From Pseudotabrizicola sp. (GTDB lineage: Bacteria; Pseudomonadota; Alphaproteobacteria; Rhodobacterales; Rhodobacteraceae), in contig NZ_JAUSNR010000023.1 of NCBI RefSeq assembly GCF_030656345.1, forward strand, positions 186,001-250,000: DNA of 64,000 bases, written 5' to 3'. Numbering within the stretch: position 1 is the first letter of the stretch; each line of letters starts with the position of its first letter. The notes below the pieces were generated by a model. The model was not told the origin of the DNA. It made no database searches and saw only the letters and a program-made list of their open reading frames with translations. Shown one piece after another: positions 50,892 through 59,838 of the stretch. A program made the translations under genes and the position numbers.

Positions 50892-52537
50892 CCGCGATCC
50901 CCACCCAAGCAGAATGGGCCGAAGCCCGCGCCTCTGCCATGGCGGCGATCCCGGCCATGGTGCAGGCCGAGGGGTTGCCCTCGGTCCTGCTGTCCTATCA
51001 GGGCGAAGCGGTGCGGCTGCTGGACAGCGTGGGTGTCGAGGCGCTGTTCATCGAGAAGTCGCGCCGGATCGGGCTGACGTGGGGCCTTGGGGCCTATGCC
51101 GTGCTGCGCGCGGCGCGGCAGAAGGCGCATGGCGGCATGGACGTCATGTACATCAGTTACAGCCGCGAGATGACGCGCGAGTTCATCGACGTCTGCGCGA
51201 TGTGGGCGCGGGCGTTCGACAGCGCTGCGACCGAGGTCGAGGAGACGCTGTTTGATCAGGGCGATGACGGCAAGGCGATCAACGCCTTCCGCATCAAGTT
51301 CGCATCCGGCTTCGAGATCATGGCGCTGTCGTCCAGCCCGCGCGGCATGCGCGGCAAGCAGGGCGTGGTAATCATCGATGAGGCGGCCTTTGTCGATGAT
51401 CTGGGCGCGCTGCTGAAATCTGCCATGGCCTTCCTGATGTGGGGCGGTCAGGTGGTCGTCTGCTCGACGCATGAGGGCGTGGACAACCCGTTCAACGCGG
51501 AAATTCAGGACATCCTTGCCGGACGTTCGCCCTACACGCATATGCGGATCGATCTGGATCAGGCGCTGGAGCAGGGGCTTTACAAGCGCATCGCCCTTGT
51601 CACAGGCAAGGACTGGACACCGCAGGCCGAGGCCGCGTGGCGGCAGAAGATCCTCGACTTCTACCGCGACAATGCGGACGAGGAACTATACTGCATCCCT
51701 TCGGCCACCACCGGCGCATGGCTGCCCGGCCCGCTGATCGAAGCGCGGATGACGGTTGAGGCCCCGGTGCTGCGGCTGGAGCTGTCAAAGGACTATCTGC
51801 ATCTGGACAAGGTCCGGCAGGCCAGCCTGATGGAGCCGTTCATGACGGCGCTGAAGGCCGAGTTGGCCAAGCTGGACGTGAAGCCGCGCTATGCCTTCGG
51901 GTCGGACTTTGCCCGCCATGTGGACCTTTCAACCGGGTCTTTGATGGCAATTGAAGACGGACTTAAACGCCGCGAGGTGCTGGCCTATGAGCTGCGCAAC
52001 GTGCCCGGTGATGAGCAGAAGCTGATTGCCAAGACCATTCTGGATCATGTCCGTCACCGCATGGTGGGTGCCGCCTTTGACGCAACCGGCATGGGCTGGA
52101 CCGTGGCCGAGGACATGGGGCGGCTGTTTGGCCTGCGCGACAAGCCGGAAGACGCCGGCATGGTGATCGCGCTGAAGTTCACCGAGGAATGGTACCGGCT
52201 GGAAATGCCGCCGCTGAAGGCGGCGTTCGAAGATGATCAGCTGGCCCTGATCCGCGACGCCGACCACCTGTCGGATCTGCGCACGATCAAGCTGGTGCGC
52301 GGCATTGCCCGCCTGCCCACGCTGCGCGAGGGCGAGACCGGCAAGAAGCGGCACGGCGACCATGCCATCGCGGTGGCGCTGGCGCATTGGGCCAGCCGCT
52401 TGCCTTGGTCGGAATATGCCTACGAGTCCGCCGCCCGGACCGACACTGCCCCTGACCCGCTGGGCGGGCCGGATGAAGACGAACACCGCGCCTGGTGGAA
52501 GCCCCCGCTTGGCGCTGCCCTGAAAGGATGGATCTGA
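50888..52537 (+). CDS. Phage terminase large subunit (Mu gp28-like)
   Basis: A 549-residue packaging motor. The adenosine/Walker A-like segment is IEKSRRIGLTWG near residue 56 and Walker B is GVVIIDEAAFVDD near 160, followed by CSTHEGVDNPF. The C-terminal nuclease part starts at YAFGSDFARHVD, with further acidic residues in GAAFDATGMGW and GDHAIAVALA. ATG 50888 overlaps the previous stop; the open frame to 50696 is a shadow. Confidence 0.93.
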   Translation: MTAIPTQAEWAEARASAMAAIPAMVQAEGLPSVLLSYQGEAVRLLDSVGVEALFIEKSRRIGLTWGLGAYAVLRAARQKAHGGMDVMYISYSREMTREFIDVCAMWARAFDSAATEVEETLFDQGDDGKAINAFRIKFASGFEIMALSSSPRGMRGKQGVVIIDEAAFVDDLGALLKSAMAFLMWGGQVVVCSTHEGVDNPFNAEIQDILAGRSPYTHMRIDLDQALEQGLYKRIALVTGKDWTPQAEAAWRQKILDFYRDNADEELYCIPSATTGAWLPGPLIEARMTVEAPVLRLELSKDYLHLDKVRQASLMEPFMTALKAELAKLDVKPRYAFGSDFARHVDLSTGSLMAIEDGLKRREVLAYELRNVPGDEQKLIAKTILDHVRHRMVGAAFDATGMGWTVAEDMGRLFGLRDKPEDAGMVIALKFTEEWYRLEMPPLKAAFEDDQLALIRDADHLSDLRTIKLVRGIARLPTLREGETGKKRHGDHAIAVALAHWASRLPWSEYAYESAARTDTAPDPLGGPDEDEHRAWWKPPLGAALKGWI

Positions 52538-52773
52538 TGCCGACGACCGATGTGACTGCCCCCGGCTGGACGACTGTGACGCTGACCGTGGATGAAATCT
52601 GGCAAGCGCGCGAAGCCACGATCCTGGCAACGCTCGAGAACCCGGTGCGCGAGGATCAGGGGCTCGAGCTGATCCCCGGAGCGGTGTATCCGTTCAAGGC
52701 CGGAGACGTGGTGCGCTACCGGCCCAAAGTGGGCGGTGCGGTCGCCCCCATTCTGGTGCGGGAGGCGCGCTGA
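52537..52773 (+). CDS. Phage hypothetical protein
   Basis: A 78-residue, mostly beta protein (TVTLTVDEIWQAREATILAT). It links terminase and the large beta-helix-like gene by 1-bp overlaps on both sides, so it is probably part of the same insert as that gene. Confidence 0.62.
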   Translation: MPTTDVTAPGWTTVTLTVDEIWQAREATILATLENPVREDQGLELIPGAVYPFKAGDVVRYRPKVGGAVAPILVREAR

Positions 52774-54890
52774 TGCGCCTGCGCTCATCCCTGCGGTTGA
52801 CCAGCTGCGCGCAGCTGGAACGGCTGACCGGAAGCGGGGGCGGTGCGCCCCCGTCCAGTGTGCCGTTCCAGACCGTCAATGCGGACGGATGGACGGTCAC
52901 TGCGTCCGATCCTGCGGCGGCGGTGGCGCAAACCGTCACCGTGCAGCGGCAGGGGTTCGACGCGGCGGGCTTGGCGGTGACGGTCAACGATGTGCTGACC
53001 TGCACCAAGCGGCTGCGGCTCCCCTTCCCGGATCAGGCCAGCCTGACGGCGGACGGGGCGGTGCTGTCTGATTACGTCTATGCCGGTGACATTATCGCCG
53101 GGGCCGCAAACGAAAGCGCTCGCCCATACCCTACGCCCATCTCGCACTGGCTGCGGCCTGACAAGGAAATCATCTCGGCCTCCACCTACACCGCGCGGCT
53201 GGTCGTGGCCCACGCCCATGCCCGTAACGGTCGTCCCGTGGCGGCGGTCCGGTTCCGCGTCACCGACGGTGTCACGACCGTGGAGCAGATGGTCTCCGCA
53301 CTGACCCCGATCTCCTACTCCGCCTCGGGCTTCACTGTCCCGCATTTTGCCGCCGGGCTGGACCTGTCGGGTTTTGCCAATGGGGCCACCCTGACGGTCG
53401 ATGCGGTGATCTATCCTTGGGTCGGGGCTGCCTTCACCATCAGCACCGATGCCGATGCCTACCCCAGCCCGAACCTGACCACGCTGCGCGCCTTGTGCAA
53501 CCGCACCGGGGCGTTCGGCACCGCTTATGCCTATGTCGATGCCGCCGGGGCCGGGGCCACCCCGACCGTGTCCACCAACCCGGCCACGGCGGCGGCAAAC
53601 CCTTACGCTACGCTGGACGCAGCGGCAACGGCGCTGCGGGCGTTCAACAACGCCAATTTCGGGCGCAACTTCACCGATGGCGGCGTGATCCGGCTGCTGG
53701 AAGGCACCCATATTTTCAGCGCCCCGATCCGCACACCGGGCGTGACGACCGAATGGCCGCTGACCATCGAGGCGGCAAACCCTGGGGCGGTGGCCACCAC
53801 GATCCTGCGCGACCGGGGCACCACCATGCAGTCCAGCCTGCCGAACCAGTGTGTGTTCAGAAACCTGACCATCCAGCGCAGCGGAACAGGGTCTTTCGTC
53901 GCCTATGACAACGTCGCAGGGAACCTGAACTATGCCCCTGTCATGGTGTTTGACGGTTGTGCTTTCGATGCCAACGGGGCGGGCGGATACGCAGGCTATA
54001 TTTATCGCACGGGCAACGGTTATTTCATTAACTGCACTGAAATCTCGCCGTTTTCTCAGGCCGCGCGGCTTGCCACGGTCAACAAGACAGTCAAGACCAT
54101 AGGCTGCAACGGGTCGTTCGCGTTGGCGGGTACGACCTACGCTGTCGCTGGGTCGCGCTGCGTCACGGGCGCAGCCATGTTCGGCCAACCCGGCGAAGTG
54201 GCAGGTGCGCCCGAAGGGGCCGGGTGTCTGGCAGCATTCAGTCATTTCACGAACACCAGCAACGGTTCCAACACTGTCGCGGTGGGGGGTATCATAGGCC
54301 CGCGCGGGTTCGGAGTGGTAGGCTGTGTGGTCGAGGCGTCGGCAGGGGCGACCTCTGCTGCGTTCTTTGTGAACGCAGATAGCAATGTGAACACCACGCA
54401 GAACGTGGTTGTGCTGGGAAATACCACTGTCGGATCGCGCCTGAACTATCTCTATCAGGATATCGGGACGGTCACGGTGCAGAAGTCCGGCTACCTTGCC
54501 TTCAATGCCATGCTGTACAGAAACACCAAAACTGATGTTTTCGGGGCGAATGCGAACCTGACCGGCAACTGGTCTGCCGTCCACAACGTTGGGTCGCGCT
54601 ACAACGCTTGGAAGAATGGCGCGAATAATGGCAGTGGTTACGGTGTCGGGTCATGGATGGGCGAAGTGCAAGCTGCGGGCGAAGTCTATGGCACACTCGC
54701 AACGCCCCTTAATTTCGATTTCGCACTGGATGCTTCTTTCGACGGCACAGGCATGGGCGGTGGCGACTACACGCCGGGGGCCGCGACCGCCCTGCCGACC
54801 GTGCCCGCAACCCTTGCCCCCCACAGCCATGACATGCTGGGCCGGGCGCTGGGTGACGGCTGGTATGTGGGGGCTTTGCAAGCAGCATGA
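52773..54890 (+). CDS. Large beta-helix-like protein, candidate tail spike or particle-associated glycan-binding protein
   Basis: A 705-residue protein rich in Ala, Gly, Thr, Asn and Val. After about 240 residues of beta-sandwich-like sequence, residues 250-560 show short repeating strands with Asn/Gly turns (YATLDAAATALRAFNNANFG, GGVIRLLEGTHIF, CVFRNLTIQRSG), typical of right-handed parallel beta-helices. There is no signal peptide. The site between terminase and portal is unusual for a receptor-binding protein. A decoration or host-glycan-binding role is possible. Confidence 0.7.
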   Translation: MRLRSSLRLTSCAQLERLTGSGGGAPPSSVPFQTVNADGWTVTASDPAAAVAQTVTVQRQGFDAAGLAVTVNDVLTCTKRLRLPFPDQASLTADGAVLSDYVYAGDIIAGAANESARPYPTPISHWLRPDKEIISASTYTARLVVAHAHARNGRPVAAVRFRVTDGVTTVEQMVSALTPISYSASGFTVPHFAAGLDLSGFANGATLTVDAVIYPWVGAAFTISTDADAYPSPNLTTLRALCNRTGAFGTAYAYVDAAGAGATPTVSTNPATAAANPYATLDAAATALRAFNNANFGRNFTDGGVIRLLEGTHIFSAPIRTPGVTTEWPLTIEAANPGAVATTILRDRGTTMQSSLPNQCVFRNLTIQRSGTGSFVAYDNVAGNLNYAPVMVFDGCAFDANGAGGYAGYIYRTGNGYFINCTEISPFSQAARLATVNKTVKTIGCNGSFALAGTTYAVAGSRCVTGAAMFGQPGEVAGAPEGAGCLAAFSHFTNTSNGSNTVAVGGIIGPRGFGVVGCVVEASAGATSAAFFVNADSNVNTTQNVVVLGNTTVGSRLNYLYQDIGTVTVQKSGYLAFNAMLYRNTKTDVFGANANLTGNWSAVHNVGSRYNAWKNGANNGSGYGVGSWMGEVQAAGEVYGTLATPLNFDFALDASFDGTGMGGGDYTPGAATALPTVPATLAPHSHDMLGRALGDGWYVGALQAA

Positions 54891-55186
54891 CCACCCTTGA
54901 AGCCGCCGCTCGTTTCAACCTTGCTCGCTGCCCCGCTGCCGTTTTGGCCCGTCTGGCCCGCACGCCAGGTTGCATCGTGGATCATGGATCACTCCAAACG
55001 CTGTTGAATGAGGAAACCGGCAACGGTTGGTCGATGGACAGCGTGCGCAAGCCCATTGAGAAAGCACGCCGCGCCATCGCTGGCGTCGCGGTGATCAAGA
55101 CGCATCACTGCATGGGCTATTCGTTGACGTGGCTCGGATCTGCATCCCCATCGCCGCCTTCAGCCAGCCAGTCTGGCCTATCCTGA
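54887..55186 (+). CDS. Small winged-helix protein resembling OmpR-type effector domain
   Basis: A 99-residue protein. LARTPGCIVDHGSLQTLLNE, VRKPIEKARRAIAG and the terminal HHCMGYSLTW resemble the winged-helix domain of OmpR/CtrA regulators (recognition helix then GYSL hairpin). It lacks a receiver. It overlaps the beta-helix gene by 4 bp. It may regulate late genes or be part of the same acquired module. Confidence 0.6.
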   Translation: MTTLEAAARFNLARCPAAVLARLARTPGCIVDHGSLQTLLNEETGNGWSMDSVRKPIEKARRAIAGVAVIKTHHCMGYSLTWLGSASPSPPSASQSGLS

Positions 55187-55199
55187 TCTGGAGCCTTTC

Positions 55200-56861
55200 A
55201 TGAAACAGCCCCTGCTCGTCGATGCCTATGGTCGCCCGCTCGAGCGCTCGACGCTGACCGAAGAGGTTATGGCCGCCACCCTTGGCGGGGTGCGCAGCCC
55301 GATCTCGGGCTATCCGGGGGACGGGCTGAACCCGATGCGGCTGGCGTCGATCCTGCGCGAGGCTGACCGGGGCGACCCGGTGCGCTATATGGAGCTGGCC
55401 GAGACCACGGAAGAACGGGATCTGCACTATGTGGGCGTGCTGGGCACCCGGCGCCGGTCGGTGGCGCAGCTGCCGTTCACGGTGGATCCGGGCGATGACA
55501 GCGCCGAGGCAGAGCGCCACGCCCAACACTTGCGGGACTGGCTGAAGCGCGACGAGCTGCAGACCGATCTGTTCGATGTGCTGGACTGCATCGGCAAGGG
55601 CTATTCCGGCACCGAGATCATGTGGGACACCTCCCAGGGCGACTGGATGCCGGCGCGGCTGGAGCGGCGCGATCCGCGCTGGTTCCGCTTTGCCGACCAT
55701 GATCTGACCACGCCGATGCGCCTGAATGAGAACGGCCAGAAGGTGCCGCTGGAAGGTGGCAAGTTCATCTGGGCGCAGATTGCCGCGAAATCCGGCCTGC
55801 CGCTGCGGTCAGGGCTGGCGCGCATCGTCGCCTGGGCGTGGATGTTCAAGGCGTTCACCCAGCGCGACTGGGCAATCTTTACCCAGACCTATGGCCAGCC
55901 GGTGCGGGTGGGCAAATGGGGCACCGGGGCCAGCGAAGCGGACAAGGCCACGCTGTTCCGGGCGGTGGCGAATATCGCCGGTGACATGGCGGCGGTCATT
56001 CCGAACACCATGCAGATCGAGTTCATCGAGTCGGGCAATGTCGGCTCGGCCTCGAACAACTACAAAGACCGGTCGGACTGGCTGGACATGCAGGTGTCAA
56101 AGGCTGTGCTTGGCCAGACCGCCACCACCGATGCCGTCACCGGCGGGCTGGGGTCGGGCAAAGAACACCGCCAGGTGCAGGAGGACATTGAGCGGTCGGA
56201 TGCAGCTGCGCTGGCCGGCATCCTGAACCGGGATCTCGTCCGGCCATTTGTCCAGCTGAACTTCGGTCCGCAGAAGGTGTACCCCCGCATCAAAATCGCG
56301 CGGCCCGACGAGGAGGATCTGAAGGCGTTCGCCGATGCGATCGTCCCGTTTGTCGACCGGGGGTTCCCTTTGAGCTGGGCGACGATCAACACCAAGTTCG
56401 GGCTGTCCGAGCCGAAGGCAGGCGAGGCCACCCTGCGCGCCCGCTCTGGCGGTAATCCGGGTCAATCCGAGCCATCTGCACCGGATGATGCCGGGAAGAC
56501 CGTGGACACGGTGCGCAATCCGGAAATTAAACGCGATCCCGGCGTTTTTAAACGGGGTAAGCACCTTCCGGGCAATACGGCCGCCGAGCGGGCCTTGCAG
56601 GCCTCTGGCGGCAATTTTCCGGGGGGTGATCCGGTGGCCGATCTGACGCGCCGGATGGAGGAACTTGCCGCCCCCGAGATGGAGCGTCTGCTGGGGCAGA
56701 TCGAGGGCATGGTCGCGGTGGCAATTTCGCTGGAAGAGCTGCGCGAGATGCTGCTGGCGGCCTTTCCTGATATCGACAGTGCGGGACTTGCCCGGGCGAT
56801 GGCCATGGGCCTTCTGGCTTCGGGTCTGGGTGGGCGGGCGATGGTGGCAGAGGAAGACTGA
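55200..56861 (+). CDS. DUF935 family phage portal protein (gp29-like)
   Basis: A 553-residue portal protein. Family segments are GDGLNPMRLASILREADRG, YVGVLGTRRRSVAQLPFTV and SKAVLGQTATTDAVTGGLGS. It forms the dodecameric ring for DNA entry and head-tail joining. It shares 1 bp with the following gene. Confidence 0.93.
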   Translation: MKQPLLVDAYGRPLERSTLTEEVMAATLGGVRSPISGYPGDGLNPMRLASILREADRGDPVRYMELAETTEERDLHYVGVLGTRRRSVAQLPFTVDPGDDSAEAERHAQHLRDWLKRDELQTDLFDVLDCIGKGYSGTEIMWDTSQGDWMPARLERRDPRWFRFADHDLTTPMRLNENGQKVPLEGGKFIWAQIAAKSGLPLRSGLARIVAWAWMFKAFTQRDWAIFTQTYGQPVRVGKWGTGASEADKATLFRAVANIAGDMAAVIPNTMQIEFIESGNVGSASNNYKDRSDWLDMQVSKAVLGQTATTDAVTGGLGSGKEHRQVQEDIERSDAAALAGILNRDLVRPFVQLNFGPQKVYPRIKIARPDEEDLKAFADAIVPFVDRGFPLSWATINTKFGLSEPKAGEATLRARSGGNPGQSEPSAPDDAGKTVDTVRNPEIKRDPGVFKRGKHLPGNTAAERALQASGGNFPGGDPVADLTRRMEELAAPEMERLLGQIEGMVAVAISLEELREMLLAAFPDIDSAGLARAMAMGLLASGLGGRAMVAEED

Positions 56862-57793
56862 TGGCAGAGCTTGCCGGCATCTTCCGCCGCCCCTTTACCG
56901 AACAGGTCGCGGCGTTCCGGCTGCGGCTGACCGATCTGCGCCCGACGGCTGCGTGGACCGATCTGTGGCAGGCCGAACATGACCGGGCCTTCATGGTGGC
57001 CGGCGCGCTGAAGGCGGACCTGCTGACCGATCTTGCAGGGGCCGTTCAAAAGGCCATTGAAGACGGCACCAGTCTAGAGCAGTTCCGGGCCGACTTCCGC
57101 GAAATCGTGACGCGGCGCGGCTGGCATGGATGGACCGGCGAAGGGACCAAACCCGGCGAGGCATGGCGCACCCGCGTGATCTACAAGACCAACATGTCCA
57201 CCAGCTATGCGGCGGGCCGCTGGGCGCAGCTGAAGGCGGCGGGCTATCCGCTCCTCATCTACCGCCACGGCGGCAGTCTGGACCCGCGCCCCGAGCATCT
57301 GAGCTGGGACGGGCTGATCCTGCCGGTCGATCATCCGTTCTGGGTGACCCATGCGCCGCCCAACGGCTGGGGCTGCAGCTGCTATGTCACCGGCGCGCGA
57401 TCGGAACGGGATGCGGTGCGCAAGGGCGGCAAGCCCGGCAAGGTGTTGCCGGATGGCTGGACGGTGCTCAGCCCCCGCACCGGCGCGCCCGTCGGCATCG
57501 ACAAGGGCTGGGCCTATGCGCCGGGGGCGAGCGTGCCCGACACCATCGCGCGGGTTGCGGGCAAGCTGCCTGACCTTCCCGTCCGGGTGGCCGAGAGCCT
57601 GCGCGCCGTGCTGCCCGACCCCGCCCGGACGGATGTGCTGGAGCGGGTGGCAGAGATGATCGGGGCGACCGGCCCCGATGCCGGCGCACTGGCTGTGTTC
57701 GACGCCCTGGCGGCACGGGCGCACCCGGAGGATCAGGCGCTGCTGGCCCGGTTGCGCGACGAGCTGGCGCGCAGGATCGGGGGCGGGGCGTGA
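56861..57793 (+). CDS. Phage head morphogenesis protein (gp30/Mu F-like)
   Basis: A 310-residue minor head protein of the SPP1 gp7/Mu gp30 group. It contains TRVIYKTNMSTSYAAGRWAQ and a C-W-x-C zinc-like end of the domain, HAPPNGWGCSCYVTG. Probably attached to the portal and needed for DNA ejection. Coupled to neighbours. Confidence 0.9.
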   Translation: MAELAGIFRRPFTEQVAAFRLRLTDLRPTAAWTDLWQAEHDRAFMVAGALKADLLTDLAGAVQKAIEDGTSLEQFRADFREIVTRRGWHGWTGEGTKPGEAWRTRVIYKTNMSTSYAAGRWAQLKAAGYPLLIYRHGGSLDPRPEHLSWDGLILPVDHPFWVTHAPPNGWGCSCYVTGARSERDAVRKGGKPGKVLPDGWTVLSPRTGAPVGIDKGWAYAPGASVPDTIARVAGKLPDLPVRVAESLRAVLPDPARTDVLERVAEMIGATGPDAGALAVFDALAARAHPEDQALLARLRDELARRIGGGA

Positions 57794-58287
57794 TCGAGCA
57801 CAAGATGGACCTGAGTGCCACAGAGGCATTGTTTGCCGCCCTTGATGCCGCGCTGACCGACATGACGCCGGTGATGAACGACCTGGGCGAGTTGCTGACC
57901 ACCTCGACAAAGGACCGCTTTCCGACCGGCACGGCTCCGGACGGCACGAAATGGGCACCCAAGTCGCAGACCACGCTGAACCGCTATGGCGCAAAGAAAT
58001 CCAACCGGGTGGACAGCCGCCCGCTGTTTGGCCCGTCGGGCCTGCTGTCGCGGCTGATCTTTCATGAGGCGAGCGCCACCGAGGTCAGCTGGGGATCGAA
58101 CCTGATCTATTCCGCCGTGATGCAGTTCGGCGCGGCCAAGGGGGCCTTTGGCACCATGTCCAACGGGGCGTCGATCCCCTGGGGCAATATCCCGGCGCGG
58201 CCCTTCATCGGCGTGTCGGCCACCGATGAGGCCAATATGACCGCCACACTTGAAGACTGGCTGTCGGGCGCGGTGGAGAAACCTTGA
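57790..58287 (+). CDS. Phage virion morphogenesis protein (gpG-like)
   Basis: A 165-residue protein starting with GTG. It has FPTGTAPDGTKWAPKSQTTL, followed by LIYSAVMQFGAAKG and PARPFIGVS, typical for phage_tail_S/gpG family. In Mu, gpG links tail and head completion. The gene ends the first head operon before the dyad at 58347. Confidence 0.9.
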   Translation: MIEHKMDLSATEALFAALDAALTDMTPVMNDLGELLTTSTKDRFPTGTAPDGTKWAPKSQTTLNRYGAKKSNRVDSRPLFGPSGLLSRLIFHEASATEVSWGSNLIYSAVMQFGAAKGAFGTMSNGASIPWGNIPARPFIGVSATDEANMTATLEDWLSGAVEKP

Positions 58288-58346
58288 CCGGCGCGCGCTG
58301 CCAGGTCAGGCTGTAACGGCCCCCTGAAGAGCACAGGTCCGCGCCA

Positions 58347-58370
58347 CCCCGCACACCGTTGCGGATTATC
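58347..58370 (+). promoter_or_regulatory. Candidate phage-activated promoter before the protease operon
   Basis: An exact second copy of the 18-bp dyad CCCCGCACACCGTTGCGG (58347-58364), followed by ATTATC (58365-58370). It is 37 bp upstream of the protease start, where Mu has PI. Confidence 0.6.
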
Positions 58371-58400
58371 CCCGCGCGGCTGATCCGCGATGGTGCGGAC

Positions 58401-59393
58401 ATGACCCCGCGCACACACACCTCCCTTTCGCCCGTTCTGATGGCGTCCGATCCGGCCTCCCAAGCGGCCCCGGAGTGGATCCACCTTCTGCCGACGGCAA
58501 ACGGCCCGATCCAGACCGATGACAATCGCGGTCCGTACCATGTCGAGGATGCGGATGCGATCATCGCGGCGAGCTTTGCCGACACCGACCGGCTGCCGAT
58601 CGACCAGAACCATTCCACCGATCTGGCAGCCCCAAAGGGCCTGCCATCCCCGGCGAGTGGCTGGATCGTCGATATGCAGGCCCGCGCTGACGGCATCTGG
58701 GGCCGGGTCGAGTGGACCCGTGAGGGTGCCGCCATGGTCGCTGACCGTGCCTATCGCGCGATCAGCCCTGTGGTGCTGCATGACAAGGCCAAGACGATCT
58801 TTGCCGTGCTGCGCGCCAGCCTTGTGAACCGTCCGAACTTCAAGGGGCTGACCGCCCTGAATTCACCCCAAGAGGAGACAACCATGGATAATATCGCCGA
58901 GGCCCTTGGGCTGAAGGCAGGTGCCAGCGAAGAGGATATCCTTGCCGCTATCGCCTCGAGCAAGAACAAGAAGCCTGAAGGCGGTGCCGCCATGCAGGCC
59001 TCGCTGCAGGCTGCCAACGATGCGGTGACCGCGCTGCAGGCGACTGTCACCGAGCAGGCCACGCAGATCAACGCCCTGACCGAAGGGTCCGCGCGCCGCG
59101 AGGCCGAGGCCTTTGTCGATCAGGCCATCGCCGACAAGCGCGCTGGCCTGAACGCCAGCACCCGCGCCCACTACGTCTCGATGCATATGGCGGATGCGAC
59201 GATGGCGAAGACCACCATCGAAAGCCTGCCAAAGCTCGGGCCGTCCGGCATGGGGGGCACCCCGCCCGCCGTCCTGAAGGAAGGCGAGATTTCCCTCAAT
59301 GCCTCGCAGGTGGAAGCGGCAAAGCTCCTTGGCATTCCGACCAAGGACTACACCGCCCAGCTGAAGGCTGAAGCCGAGAAGGAGGCCAGCTGA
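58401..59393 (+). CDS. Phage protease with C-terminal scaffold (Mu gpI-like)
   Basis: A 330-residue prohead protease. Residues 15-160 contain IHLLPTANGPIQTDDNRGPY, the catalytic-type DQNHSTDLAAPKGLPSPASG and AAMVADRAYRAISPVVL. From residue 162 onwards it is a Gln/Ala-rich coiled-coil that also forms the scaffold. ATG 58401 is preferred to the open frame from 58359. It is the first gene after the 18-bp dyad. Confidence 0.9.
   Translation: MTPRTHTSLSPVLMASDPASQAAPEWIHLLPTANGPIQTDDNRGPYHVEDADAIIAASFADTDRLPIDQNHSTDLAAPKGLPSPASGWIVDMQARADGIWGRVEWTREGAAMVADRAYRAISPVVLHDKAKTIFAVLRASLVNRPNFKGLTALNSPQEETTMDNIAEALGLKAGASEEDILAAIASSKNKKPEGGAAMQASLQAANDAVTALQATVTEQATQINALTEGSARREAEAFVDQAIADKRAGLNASTRAHYVSMHMADATMAKTTIESLPKLGPSGMGGTPPAVLKEGEISLNASQVEAAKLLGIPTKDYTAQLKAEAEKEAS
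58884..59393 (+). CDS. Scaffold protein from nested in-frame start (Mu gpZ-like)
   Basis: Inside the protease gene, AGAGGAG (58871-58877) lies 6 nt before ATG 58884 in the same frame. The resulting 169-residue product begins MDNIAEALGLKAGASEEDIL and consists of the helical scaffold part only. In Mu and lambda the scaffold is made separately by such an internal start. Confidence 0.75.
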   Translation: MDNIAEALGLKAGASEEDILAAIASSKNKKPEGGAAMQASLQAANDAVTALQATVTEQATQINALTEGSARREAEAFVDQAIADKRAGLNASTRAHYVSMHMADATMAKTTIESLPKLGPSGMGGTPPAVLKEGEISLNASQVEAAKLLGIPTKDYTAQLKAEAEKEAS

Positions 59394-59827
59394 TGGTTGC
59401 TCTGACCAAAGATCGCAACACCCCGCAATCAGCGGGCGACCTGCGCGAAGGCCCGGTGGCCGCGTCGCAGCTGATCTTCGCGGGCAGCCTGGTCTGCCGC
59501 AATGCCGCTGGCTTTCTGGTCAAGGGTGTCACCGCCCTGAACCTGACCGGCGTTGGCCGCGCTGAGCATCAGATGGACAATTCCGCCGGTGGGGCGGGCG
59601 ACGTCCAGTTGCGCTACCGCCCCGGGATCTTCCGCTTCGCCAACTCGGCAGCGGGCGAACTGATCACCATCGCCGATATCGGCAAGGCCTGCTTCGTGGT
59701 GGATGACCAGACGGTCGCCCGCACGAACGGCACCGGCACGCGGTCCAAAGCCGGGGTGATCGACGCTGTCGATGATCAGGGCGTCTGGGTCCGCATGGAT
59801 GAAGCTCTGGCGCGCGTCGCCTCGTAA
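59393..59827 (+). CDS. Probable head decoration protein
   Basis: A 144-residue beta-rich protein (VAASQLIFAGSLVCRNAAGF, then ELITIADIGKACFVVDDQTV) in the position of capsid cement proteins between scaffold and major capsid. Similar to DUF2190-type decoration proteins by layout. It shares 1 bp with the protease gene. Confidence 0.75.
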   Translation: MVALTKDRNTPQSAGDLREGPVAASQLIFAGSLVCRNAAGFLVKGVTALNLTGVGRAEHQMDNSAGGAGDVQLRYRPGIFRFANSAAGELITIADIGKACFVVDDQTVARTNGTGTRSKAGVIDAVDDQGVWVRMDEALARVAS

Positions 59828-59838
59828 GGAAACCAGAC

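Noticed and set aside
52785..54584. 599-codon open frame on the minus strand
   Set aside because: Shadow of the beta-helix-like gene; no ribosome site, no recognisable domain, against the direction of the late operon.
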